This document shows positions 7,678 to 14,862 of a stretch of 14,862 bases of DNA, piece after piece. This stretch comes from an uncultured bacterium (GTDB lineage: Bacteria; Fidelibacterota; Marinisomatia; Marinisomatales; UBA1611): contig CALKMQ010000009.1 in NCBI GenBank assembly GCA_938092125.1, forward strand, positions 1 through 14,862. Reading direction: 5' to 3'. The position numbers and the translations under genes were made by a program. Under the pieces are notes generated by a model that was not told the DNA's origin, did no database searches, and saw only the letters and a list, made by a program, of their open reading frames with translations. Position 1 is the first letter of the stretch. Every line of letters starts with the position of its first letter.

Positions 7678-8340
7678 ATGATTTACTTGAAATATTTTTT
7701 GGTTCTGTATTTAACATTGTTCTTAGGCTGTAGTGGTAAAGAAGATAAGAAAAAGGTAAATGAAACTAAACAAAGTTTGAATGTTTCAAATCAAAAAATG
7801 ACTTTGGAAAAAGTTAATAATAATGCAATAGTGCCTCTGAAGAATAACAAAGTAATAAAAACTGAGAAAGCAAAAAGCCCAACAAGCAAAGAATCTCAAA
7901 AAATGAAAGCACCTGATTTTATGTTAGCGGACTTGGATGGAAATGTTTTGACTTATTCAGCATATGAAGGACAAGTGGTTTTGCTCACTTTTTGGGGTAC
8001 TTGGTGTGGGCCGTGTAGACAAGAAATACCTGATTTTATTAAACTATACGATGAGTTTAATAATGAAGGTTTAGAAATTGTTGGTATAGCAATTCAATCC
8101 GGTGGTGCCGAAAGTATTAAAAAGTTTTCTGATTATTATAAAATAAACTATCCTGTTCTAACTGATATTGAGGGTAATGAATCATACAAAGCATTTAGTG
8201 ATTTTGGGACTATCTCTGGCGTAGGTACAAGAGCTGTTCCGACAACATTTTTAATTGACAGAGAAGGATATATCGTTAAAACTTACAGAGGTGCTAGACC
8301 TGGACATGTCTTTTCTAAGGATTTTAAACCGTATTTATAG
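7678..8340 (+). CDS. TlpA/ResA-like thioredoxin lipoprotein
   Basis: This 220-residue lipoprotein has signal residues 1-17 and lipobox LFLGC (Cys18). Residues 19-76 are a lysine/asparagine-rich, low-complexity tether. The thioredoxin-like domain runs 77-220: APDFMLADLDG, then FWGTWCGPC with active-site Cys110 and Cys113, the alpha helix RQEIPDFIKLYDEF, and the cis-proline loop AVPTTFLID (Pro188). Such AhpC/TSA-Redoxin proteins act as periplasmic thiol reductases, for instance in cytochrome c maturation or repair of disulfides, and take electrons from DsbD or CcdA. The gene directly follows dsbD (48-base gap), which supports that pairing. An AGGGA at 7661-7665 lies 12 bases before the ATG, longer than an ideal Shine-Dalgarno spacing. 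The specific substrate is unknown. Confidence 0.93.
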   Translation: MIYLKYFLVLYLTLFLGCSGKEDKKKVNETKQSLNVSNQKMTLEKVNNNAIVPLKNNKVIKTEKAKSPTSKESQKMKAPDFMLADLDGNVLTYSAYEGQVVLLTFWGTWCGPCRQEIPDFIKLYDEFNNEGLEIVGIAIQSGGAESIKKFSDYYKINYPVLTDIEGNESYKAFSDFGTISGVGTRAVPTTFLIDREGYIVKTYRGARPGHVFSKDFKPYL

Positions 8341-8352
8341 CTCGCATTAGTA

Positions 8353-11300
8353 ATGGTTCGCGTACTTAAAAGAACTGTATATATACTTTTTTTTGCTCTT
8401 TCATTTTTGTTCAGTAGCGATAATTATTGGCAACAATCTGTTAATTATAAAATGAATGTGATTTTAATTGATAGTGTAAGGCAATTAGCGTGCAGTTCTA
8501 TCATAACGTATAAAAACAATTCCCCTGATGAGTTAAATGAAATCTATCTTCATCTATATCCCAATGCTTTTCAACTTGGTTCAGTAAAGACAAGAGACTA
8601 TTTAAATGGTTATGGTAGTAATTCAAGGGCTTCCTACTTTCGTGATGAACTCGAGGGTTACCAAAGTAAAATTCATGTAAGAGAACTTACCGTTGCGAAA
8701 GATCGAAATATTGTAATCGATAACTATAAAATAAATGATACAGTATTACGCGCCAACTTAAAAAGCGCTATCCTGCCAGGTGAAGAAGTGCGTATTGATA
8801 TCAAATGGAATCATCATATTGGAGGTATGGTTGAAAGAGCTGGTTATTACGAAGGTCAATATAATATGGCGCAATGGTATCCTAAAATAGCAGTATATGA
8901 TGATGAGGGCTGGCATGCTGAACCATTCCACGCCCAAGGAGAATTTTACGGTGAATTTGGTCGATTTGATGTGGAATTTGAATTACCAGAAAAATTTATT
9001 ATTGGAGCCTCTGGTGTCGTCCAGAGCGGTGACCCAGGTTGGGAGATGGTTCGAGTTGATACGTCAGCGGATTTTGACGACTGGTTTGCGTTATTTGAAG
9101 AATCTTATAAAGAACCTGAATTAACAAAAAATAGGAAAGTTAGGTTTGTTGCTGAAAATGTTCATGATTTTGCTTGGGTAGCTTCTCCAAATTTTCTTTA
9201 TGAGCATGACATTTATGATGGAATCGATGTTCATGTGCTTTATAATAGAGTGAATGCTAATGATTGGAATCGAGTTGTGAGAGAGAGGTCCGTCCGTGCT
9301 CTGAAGTGGCTTAATGAAAAATTTGGTAAGTATACTTATCCCCAAGTTACCAATACTGATAGGCTTAAATCAGGAGGAATGGAATATCCGATGCTTATTA
9401 TGGATGGTAGCGATCGTGAAAGTTTGATTCTTCATGAAATTGGGCATATATGGTTTTATGGTATTTTAGGAAATAATGAGGTCGATGAAGCGTGGATTGA
9501 TGAAGGGTTTACAACCGCTCAAACAAGAGATTATATGATGGATCGCTACGGTCCAATTGGATTTGATTGGCAGTCAGATGATTGGACAGATAGCTATCAG
9601 AGAAAATTTTGGACATTTAATAATAAGTTGCATAATGACCAATGGAGAGCTATAAAATATATTATGAGCGGATATGATGAACCGATTAGTCGTAAAAGTT
9701 ATTTGTTTAAAAATAGTTCATCCTATAGGCAAAATGCTTACACCAAGCCTTCTTTAATGCTAAATGAGCTTAAGTATGTTTTAGGTGATTCACTTTATTA
9801 CAAATCAATTCAATATTTTTATGAGACTTGGAAGCAAAAGCATGTTGACGAGCAAAAATTCATAGAATCTGTTGAAAAAATTACCAATAGAGATTTAGCG
9901 TGGTTCTTTGATCCTTGGTTGCATGACACTAGAGTGCTTGATTACGGAATCAATAGTTGGGAAAATAAAGAAAATAAATATGGTTTTTACGATATTGATG
10001 TTGAAATAAAAAATTTAGGTAATAGGCATATGCCTTTGTTAGTTGAAACAGAACTATATGATGGTTCTGTCGATAAAAGGTGGTGGAATAATTATGAGTG
10101 GAATACTAATGATGTTTTTTCTTATTCAGTACCTTCAAAGCCAAAAAAAGTTACCCTAGACCCAGATGTCCAACTACTGGATGTTGATTATAGGAATAAC
10201 TCCACGAATTCAGATTATGAAATTGTATTTGACTGGCCTGGCATGAATTATAAGCCTAGGAACAAAATACTTTATAGCTGGCTACCTTCTGTTTACTATA
10301 ACGAACTAGATGGTTACAGCCCAGGGTTACATTTTCAACGTTCCTATGGGAATTTAGAAGAACAATCTTTTAGATTTAATCACGCAACTAAAAAAAATGT
10401 TGATGATAATAGAAAGAATTTTTACTGGTATTATGCTGGAAGTTTTAAGTCTGTACATAGATTTAAAAATTTTAAATTAAACTTAAAAGCTTTTAAGTTG
10501 CCTGGACTTTCAGAAATGAGCGTAGATTTTGAGAAAACAAAGTATAATCATGGTTACAATAATAAACCTAAACGAACTTATAAAATAGGTGCTTATCATC
10601 AATTTGACATCGATACATTTCGAACTAACTTGTACGAATTGGTTGATATTTCTGCTTTTTATTTAAAAAACATTATTGCTTATAATAATGTTAGTCATTC
10701 AATAGACTTAATTAGTTCTATTAGTCCGAGTTCAAATTGGAATTTTTCAAAATTATCTTTTCGTTCTAGCATGAAAAAATCAAAAACGATTAAATCAGAA
10801 AATATTCTTAGGTCCATTTTTGGGTTTACTAATAGTGGCTTAAGGGGAAGATTTTTTCTTGGCAAGATTTGGACAAATTCAAATGGTGCACCAAAGCAAA
10901 TATCTTTCAATCCCGCTGGTAATAGCTCGCCAGATATGTACGAAAAATCATATTTGCGAGGAATTGACAGTTTTTTTGCATGGAACGAGTTTGAAGTAGG
11001 ATACCATCTGCCTAGCGATGGTAACATAAGATCTCTTTCGAGCAAAGATGCGATTGAAACTAATGCAATGTCTTCTGTTTCAACTGAAATCTATTTTTTA
11101 AATAAAAAAGTAGATTTAAACGGTTTTTTTGAGGATAGAATTATAAATAGTGAAATAGCGCTTTTTTCAGATGCAGGACTTTTTCAACAAATGGAAGATA
11201 TAAAAAGTATCGTAAGTTTTGGTATTGGTTTTCGTTTCAGTAGTCTAGTTTATAACAAGCCACTTTATTTGAGGATAGACTTGCCTTTTATGATCATAGA

Positions 11301-11358
11301 TGGCAAAGATTCTTCATATGAAAAAAGCTTAATTTTAAGTTTTCACCGGTCGATTTAA
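8353..11358 (+). CDS. M1-family metallopeptidase with C-terminal Omp85-like barrel
   Basis: This 1001-residue protein has a signal peptide at 1-21. The M1 (gluzincin) part covers about 25-530: an N-terminal beta domain, the exopeptidase-type motif GGMEYP at 341-346, zinc ligands HEIGH (His361, His365) and Glu384 in WIDEG (exact HEXXH-X18-E spacing), and a candidate catalytic Tyr463 in NAYTKP. The catalytic domain closes with DLAWFFDPWL. Residues 545-613 form a small beta domain ending VTLDPDVQLLDVD. Residues about 620-1001 are not peptidase. They are rich in alternating polar/aromatic strands and contain LRG (868-870), FSDAG (938-942), then FGIGFRF and LYLRIDLPFMI, matching the closing half of Omp85-type outer-membrane barrels. 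The protein is probably an outer-membrane peptidase. No POTRA domain is apparent. It is the last gene of the run, 12 bases after the TlpA-like gene. The peptidase call is firm; the barrel is a good inference. Confidence 0.88.
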   Translation: MVRVLKRTVYILFFALSFLFSSDNYWQQSVNYKMNVILIDSVRQLACSSIITYKNNSPDELNEIYLHLYPNAFQLGSVKTRDYLNGYGSNSRASYFRDELEGYQSKIHVRELTVAKDRNIVIDNYKINDTVLRANLKSAILPGEEVRIDIKWNHHIGGMVERAGYYEGQYNMAQWYPKIAVYDDEGWHAEPFHAQGEFYGEFGRFDVEFELPEKFIIGASGVVQSGDPGWEMVRVDTSADFDDWFALFEESYKEPELTKNRKVRFVAENVHDFAWVASPNFLYEHDIYDGIDVHVLYNRVNANDWNRVVRERSVRALKWLNEKFGKYTYPQVTNTDRLKSGGMEYPMLIMDGSDRESLILHEIGHIWFYGILGNNEVDEAWIDEGFTTAQTRDYMMDRYGPIGFDWQSDDWTDSYQRKFWTFNNKLHNDQWRAIKYIMSGYDEPISRKSYLFKNSSSYRQNAYTKPSLMLNELKYVLGDSLYYKSIQYFYETWKQKHVDEQKFIESVEKITNRDLAWFFDPWLHDTRVLDYGINSWENKENKYGFYDIDVEIKNLGNRHMPLLVETELYDGSVDKRWWNNYEWNTNDVFSYSVPSKPKKVTLDPDVQLLDVDYRNNSTNSDYEIVFDWPGMNYKPRNKILYSWLPSVYYNELDGYSPGLHFQRSYGNLEEQSFRFNHATKKNVDDNRKNFYWYYAGSFKSVHRFKNFKLNLKAFKLPGLSEMSVDFEKTKYNHGYNNKPKRTYKIGAYHQFDIDTFRTNLYELVDISAFYLKNIIAYNNVSHSIDLISSISPSSNWNFSKLSFRSSMKKSKTIKSENILRSIFGFTNSGLRGRFFLGKIWTNSNGAPKQISFNPAGNSSPDMYEKSYLRGIDSFFAWNEFEVGYHLPSDGNIRSLSSKDAIETNAMSSVSTEIYFLNKKVDLNGFFEDRIINSEIALFSDAGLFQQMEDIKSIVSFGIGFRFSSLVYNKPLYLRIDLPFMIIDGKDSSYEKSLILSFHRSI
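10210..11358 (+). other. region encoding the predicted Omp85-like beta-barrel
   Basis: This covers residues 620-1001 of the metallopeptidase, about 380 residues, the usual size of a 16-strand Omp85 barrel. Seen directly: RGRFFLG, then a loop with YLRGIDSFF (10951-10977) in the place of the Omp85 loop-6 VRGF/Y motif, STEIYFL, IALFSDAGLF (motif FxDxG, at 11164-11178), a strand FGIGFRF and the typical penultimate strand LYLRIDLPF. The last strand is SLILSFHRSI. The order and spacing of these elements agree with BamA/FhaC/PlpD C-termini. The family assignment is by eye. Confidence 0.65.
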
Positions 11359-11367
11359 CGTATATTT

Positions 11368-11417
11368 ATATTTTAAATATTTAAGAATAAAAGAATTGAA
11401 TAAAATATTTAAAATAT
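11368..11417. repeat. 15-bp perfect AT-only inverted repeat in intergenic gap
   Basis: ATATTTTAAATATTT at 11368-11382 is the exact reverse complement of AAATATTTAAAATAT at 11403-11417, with a 20-base loop. Each arm is itself nearly palindromic. It starts 10 bases after the metallopeptidase stop. It could be a weak hairpin at the end of the operon transcript or an AT-rich regulatory site for the next gene. No T-run directly follows, so I do not call it a standard intrinsic terminator. Confidence 0.45.
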
Positions 11418-11477
11418 TAAATTTACTTCATTATTAATATTACAAAAATACCCTTGAACGTTTCAATTTTTATATTT

Positions 11478-11483
11478 GGAGGA
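11478..11483 (+). promoter_or_regulatory. strong Shine-Dalgarno for the large secreted protein
   Basis: GGAGGA ends 4 bases before the GTG at 11488 and decides that start. None of the other genes in the window has a comparable site. Confidence 0.75.
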
Positions 11484-11487
11484 AAAA

Positions 11488-14400
11488 GTGAGATTAAAAG
11501 CATCTTTACTTATTTTAATTTATTTAGTCTTTAATCCATTAAGTTCTCAGTTATTATGTCCTGTAGGAGATGCTGATGTTTTTGGTGGCGACGGTCAGAA
11601 CATAATATCCTGGAATGAGCCTACAAATAATTCTACATTTACAGTTGAACTAACAACAGATACATATGGTTCTGAAACTTCATGGGATTTAGTTAACTCA
11701 GGTTCCAATGCTTTAATAACTGAAGAGGATGGACTATCTAGCTCTACTTCTTATACGTGGGATGTGGAAATTGAGCCAGGTAGTTATGTATTTACTATTT
11801 ATGATTCTTACGGAGACGGGCTTTATACTGGTGGTGAATTTACTTTATTCCTAAATGGAAACGAAATTTTTAGTTTTGTAGGTGAAACAGGAAGTGAGGA
11901 TTCTCAGTTTGAAGAATATGAAATATCTTTTGATACTGATGAAGGTTGGTTTGGCGTTCAATCATATACATATGCACAACCATTTCCTTTTGAAAAAGGT
12001 CAACATGTTGATGCTGCTTTTATTGAAGGGTTAGAATCAAACAACCCTCAAAAAATCGAGTCAGGTTTTTATAATATTGATAGAGAAATACCTGCTGCTT
12101 GTGGAACTTTTGTTACATACAGAATATATCAACAAGGTACAGCTAGTACGGTACTAGCTAACACTACTGAACTTGAATATGCACATAACGGCTTAACGAA
12201 TGGTTCTACATACACATACACTATAGTAGCTGTTTATGATGTTAACGGAGCAGAAGCTGAGTCAGTTCCTAGTGCGTCTATTTCTGCTACTCCAGAGAGC
12301 TGGGAGGCCGCAGCACCCACAAATTTAATGTCTTTTCCCGGTGATGAAGAGATGCTTTTAATCTGGCAAGGACCTGGTGGCGGTGGTGGTACAGGAACGC
12401 TTGGTGAGAATATGGATAACCCATTTATTATATCATCTATGCCTTTTTCTGCAGATGGTACAACTGCCGGTTTTGAAAACGACTATGATGTTGTTTGCCC
12501 ATTTTCTAGCTCTACTGCTCCAGATGTTGTTTACATGATGACTAGCTCAGGAGCTACTTACGATTTTTCTTTATGCGGAAATACAGACTACGATTCAAAG
12601 CTTTATGTTTTAGATGCCGATGGTAACGTTGTTGAGGGAAGTTTTCCATCGCCTGAAGCTACCCCTGAAGATAATGGTATAGCGTGCAATGATGATGCAT
12701 GCTCTACTCCTTCATTTACGAGTGCTTTTGTATCTTCATTCTCAGGAACTTTACCAGCTGGTTTGTATTATGTCGTTGTAGATGGCTATTCTACTAACTC
12801 TGGTAATTATACTCTAGATATTAGTGTTGTAACAAATCAAATGGTTGTTGAAGACTTAGAATTAAATGATACTAGGAATAGAAATGAATATGATTTTCTT
12901 GGTTACAATGTTTATGTTGGAGATACTAAGAACAATGATGATGTTGTAGAGTTTACTAGCTATACTGTTTCAAACATTGTAAATGGAACTGATTATACAT
13001 TTGGTGTCACTGCAGTCTATGATGGACCAGTCGGCGGGGATAATTATGAAAGTGAAATGATTACGGTCCAAGATGCTTCTGATTTTATTTTTGGAGATAT
13101 TATAGGTTCAATTAAGGATCCTAATGGTGCTCCTCTCGATAGCGCTATTGTTTCTGCAAATGGAGTAAAAGATACTACAGGAGCTGATGGATTATACATG
13201 CTTATGAATTTAGAGGTTGGTACTCAAATTGTTTCTGTTTCAAGAAATAACTTTTCTTCTGAATCATCTTCTGTTAATGTTCTTGCTCAAGCCGAAGCTA
13301 CCGTTCAAGACTTTGTATTATCTCCGGATATGCCGACTCCTGTTTCTTTATCTGCAGTCCCAGGAGACGAAAAAGTATATTTATCTTGGTATAAACCAGG
13401 TTCGATAATGCAATATGATATTGCATATTACGATGATGTGTTTGAAGCGCAAATAGGTTGTGCAGAAGCTGAATGCCCATTTGCTGTTAGATTTACGCCT
13501 GCAAATTACCCTGCTAGTTTAGACCAAATTGTAATATCTATCGATCAAGGTGGTGATGCGACTAATGCTTCAATTGAAGCTTATTTAGATCCATCTGGAA
13601 GCGCAAATGGTCCAGTTGGTGATCCACTAATAATATCGGCCTCAATCGATTTAAGTAATACTAATGTTGATGGCGGATTGTCTCAGTTTTCCATTGATGT
13701 TTCTGATCTAGGAATCATGATTGAATCTGGAGATGTTTATATTGTTATAAATGAACCAGCAAATATGTATTTGTCTCTTGCAAATGATGTCGAACCATTT
13801 TCGCCAGAGACTACGAATCGAAATTGGATCTCATCTGAAGACTACTATGGCGCCACATCATGGTCTACTATTGCTGAATTATTAGCTGGCAGTCCTTATT
13901 ATAGTGGACTTGTCGGAGATCTTGGAATTTTAGCTTCTTTTTCAGGTCCTCCTGCAGCAACGGCAAACTTTGCTGTTTTAGCTTCTTCAGACTCTCAAAA
14001 TGACATTTCTGAAATCAATTTCAGAGGTTTATCTAATTTTAATGAGAACTCTGATTTTTTGCATGTTAATAGTAATGATTACTTATTAGAAAATTTGTAT
14101 AGTCCTAGGCCTATACCTGATTTGCTAACTGGGCAAATTAGAGATGAAGAGCCACAGTCTTATAATATCTATCTCGTATCGGATGATTTAACATCTACCC
14201 TTGTTTCTACAACTACTGATACTATGGATACGATAACGGTTGCTGAAAACTATATGAACTATTGTTATCATGTAAAAGCGCAATACGATACTGGCGAGCC
14301 CTCTGATGGAGGTTATGGGATAATTGAATCTAAGGCTTCAAATACTGCCTGCGCTGTTCCATTTGCAGTTGGTGATGCAAACTTTGATAGCGAAACGACT

Positions 14401-14862
14401 ATTGAAGACGTCTTGACGTTAGTTGATTTTATACTTGAAGAAACCACACCTAGCAGTGCAGCATTTAATAATTCAGATATAAATATGGATGATGAATTAA
14501 ATATAGCAGATGTTGTTATGGTAGTAGATATAATATCGGGTACTCAATCTGGTAGATCTTCAAGCTTGGGTTCATTCGCTTCATTAGAAATAAAATCTAA
14601 TCATACAAGTTCAGATTTAATTTTTAATATCTTATATGATGGTGCTTTGAAGGGACTTGAGTTTGATTTGACTTATGATCCTAATATCGTTTCGATAGGT
14701 GAACCTGCTCTTATTTTATTGCAAGATAATGTAGTTAGTACCTTTAGAGAAATTGAAGAAGGTTTAATCAAAGTTGTTTTATTTGATGTAGATGGTGGTT
14801 TCATCCTTTCAGATAAAAACCAGGATTTATTGCAGATGTCATATAGCTTCTTAGGTAGTGTC
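11488..14862 (+). CDS. large secreted mosaic protein with dockerin and cohesin-like modules (3' end outside window)
   Basis: The frame is open from the GTG at 11488 to the right edge (1125 residues, no stop). Residues 1-20 are a secretion signal. In order I see: a module at 51-149 ending in the DSYGDGLYTGG motif found in many FCB-group exoproteins; FN3-like segments (about 195-268 and 455-530); a PPC-like beta domain (about 305-447, with DYDSKLYVLD and LPAGLYYVVVDGY); a carboxypeptidase-regulatory-like domain (about 535-611, GSIKDPNGAPL...GADGLYML); another beta module with GDEKVYLSW (625-634) and a jelly-roll-like stretch to about 825; a dockerin pair (963-1017); and a cohesin-like domain from 1031 on. 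No catalytic domain is visible. Inferred role: cell-surface or secreted adhesion/scaffold protein, perhaps exported by type IX secretion, whose sorting domain would lie past the edge. Confidence 0.85.
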   Translation, partial: MRLKASLLILIYLVFNPLSSQLLCPVGDADVFGGDGQNIISWNEPTNNSTFTVELTTDTYGSETSWDLVNSGSNALITEEDGLSSSTSYTWDVEIEPGSYVFTIYDSYGDGLYTGGEFTLFLNGNEIFSFVGETGSEDSQFEEYEISFDTDEGWFGVQSYTYAQPFPFEKGQHVDAAFIEGLESNNPQKIESGFYNIDREIPAACGTFVTYRIYQQGTASTVLANTTELEYAHNGLTNGSTYTYTIVAVYDVNGAEAESVPSASISATPESWEAAAPTNLMSFPGDEEMLLIWQGPGGGGGTGTLGENMDNPFIISSMPFSADGTTAGFENDYDVVCPFSSSTAPDVVYMMTSSGATYDFSLCGNTDYDSKLYVLDADGNVVEGSFPSPEATPEDNGIACNDDACSTPSFTSAFVSSFSGTLPAGLYYVVVDGYSTNSGNYTLDISVVTNQMVVEDLELNDTRNRNEYDFLGYNVYVGDTKNNDDVVEFTSYTVSNIVNGTDYTFGVTAVYDGPVGGDNYESEMITVQDASDFIFGDIIGSIKDPNGAPLDSAIVSANGVKDTTGADGLYMLMNLEVGTQIVSVSRNNFSSESSSVNVLAQAEATVQDFVLSPDMPTPVSLSAVPGDEKVYLSWYKPGSIMQYDIAYYDDVFEAQIGCAEAECPFAVRFTPANYPASLDQIVISIDQGGDATNASIEAYLDPSGSANGPVGDPLIISASIDLSNTNVDGGLSQFSIDVSDLGIMIESGDVYIVINEPANMYLSLANDVEPFSPETTNRNWISSEDYYGATSWSTIAELLAGSPYYSGLVGDLGILASFSGPPAATANFAVLASSDSQNDISEINFRGLSNFNENSDFLHVNSNDYLLENLYSPRPIPDLLTGQIRDEEPQSYNIYLVSDDLTSTLVSTTTDTMDTITVAENYMNYCYHVKAQYDTGEPSDGGYGIIESKASNTACAVPFAVGDANFDSETTIEDVLTLVDFILEETTPSSAAFNNSDINMDDELNIADVVMVVDIISGTQSGRSSSLGSFASLEIKSNHTSSDLIFNILYDGALKGLEFDLTYDPNIVSIGEPALILLQDNVVSTFREIEEGLIKVVLFDVDGGFILSDKNQDLLQMSYSFLGSV
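14374..14538 (+). other. region encoding paired dockerin-like calcium loops
   Basis: Residues 963-974 (DANFDSETTIED) and 997-1008 (DINMDDELNIAD) each fit the dockerin loop DxNxD followed by an Asp at position 12. Each is followed by a short hydrophobic helix (VLTLVDFI and VVMVVDII). Type I dockerins bind Ca2+ through such loops and dock to cohesins, but in FCB-group exoproteins they often sit near the C-terminus with no cellulosome present. Confidence 0.8.

Noticed and set aside
10695..11045. Open minus-strand frame of 116 codons inside the peptidase barrel region.
   Set aside because: It is antisense to a well-supported gene and has no recognisable domain or separate signals.
11471..11478. 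TATATTTG fits the Bacteroidota -7 promoter element TAnnTTTG.
   Set aside because: It overlaps the Shine-Dalgarno and ends only 9 bases before the GTG, so a transcript starting from it would lack the ribosome site.

Overview
The window is AT-rich (roughly one third G+C by eye) and densely coding. Nearly all genes are on the + strand. Lipoboxes, an outer-membrane barrel and large secreted modules indicate a Gram-negative (diderm) bacterium. The mix suggests the Bacteroidota/FCB side of the tree, possibly the marine Marinimicrobia (SAR406) group: type 2 PyrF, a DsbD/TlpA lipoprotein pair, a long mosaic secreted protein with DSYGDG, PPC-like, FN3-like and dockerin modules, and few Shine-Dalgarno sites. 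The lineage is an inference from gene content only.

Layout. (1) 1-2100 holds two tandem paralogous genes. The first is cut by the left edge; the second is an intact LPP20-like lipoprotein. (2) 2128-2709 on the minus strand is a GNAT acetyltransferase, convergent with the lipoproteins and divergent from what follows. (3) 2816-11358 is a tight seven-gene + strand run, probably one operon: pyrF, pyrE, a lipoprotein cyclophilin, a patatin-like phospholipase, DsbD, a TlpA-like thioredoxin lipoprotein, and a 1001-residue M1-type metallopeptidase. Gaps are 48 bases or less and two junctions overlap. (4) A 129-base AT-rich gap contains a 15-bp perfect inverted repeat. (5) 11488-14862 is the 5' part of a very large secreted multidomain protein that stays open to the right edge. 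It has the only strong Shine-Dalgarno in the window.

How the genes fit together. pyrF and pyrE are the last two steps of UMP synthesis. The rest of the run serves the cell envelope: cyclophilin for proline isomerisation, DsbD moving reducing power across the inner membrane, TlpA as a likely recipient, and a membrane-directed lipase and protease.

Most notable observation. The last ~380 residues of the M1 metallopeptidase carry hallmarks of an Omp85-family outer-membrane barrel (LRG motif, FSDAG motif, amphipathic closing strands). The gene therefore looks like a peptidase fused directly to a barrel without POTRA domains, comparable in layout to type Vd patatin autotransporters but with a different enzyme. 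The second is the dockerin pair followed directly by a cohesin-like fold in the large secreted protein. No tRNA, rRNA, CRISPR array, insertion sequence or phage gene was seen.
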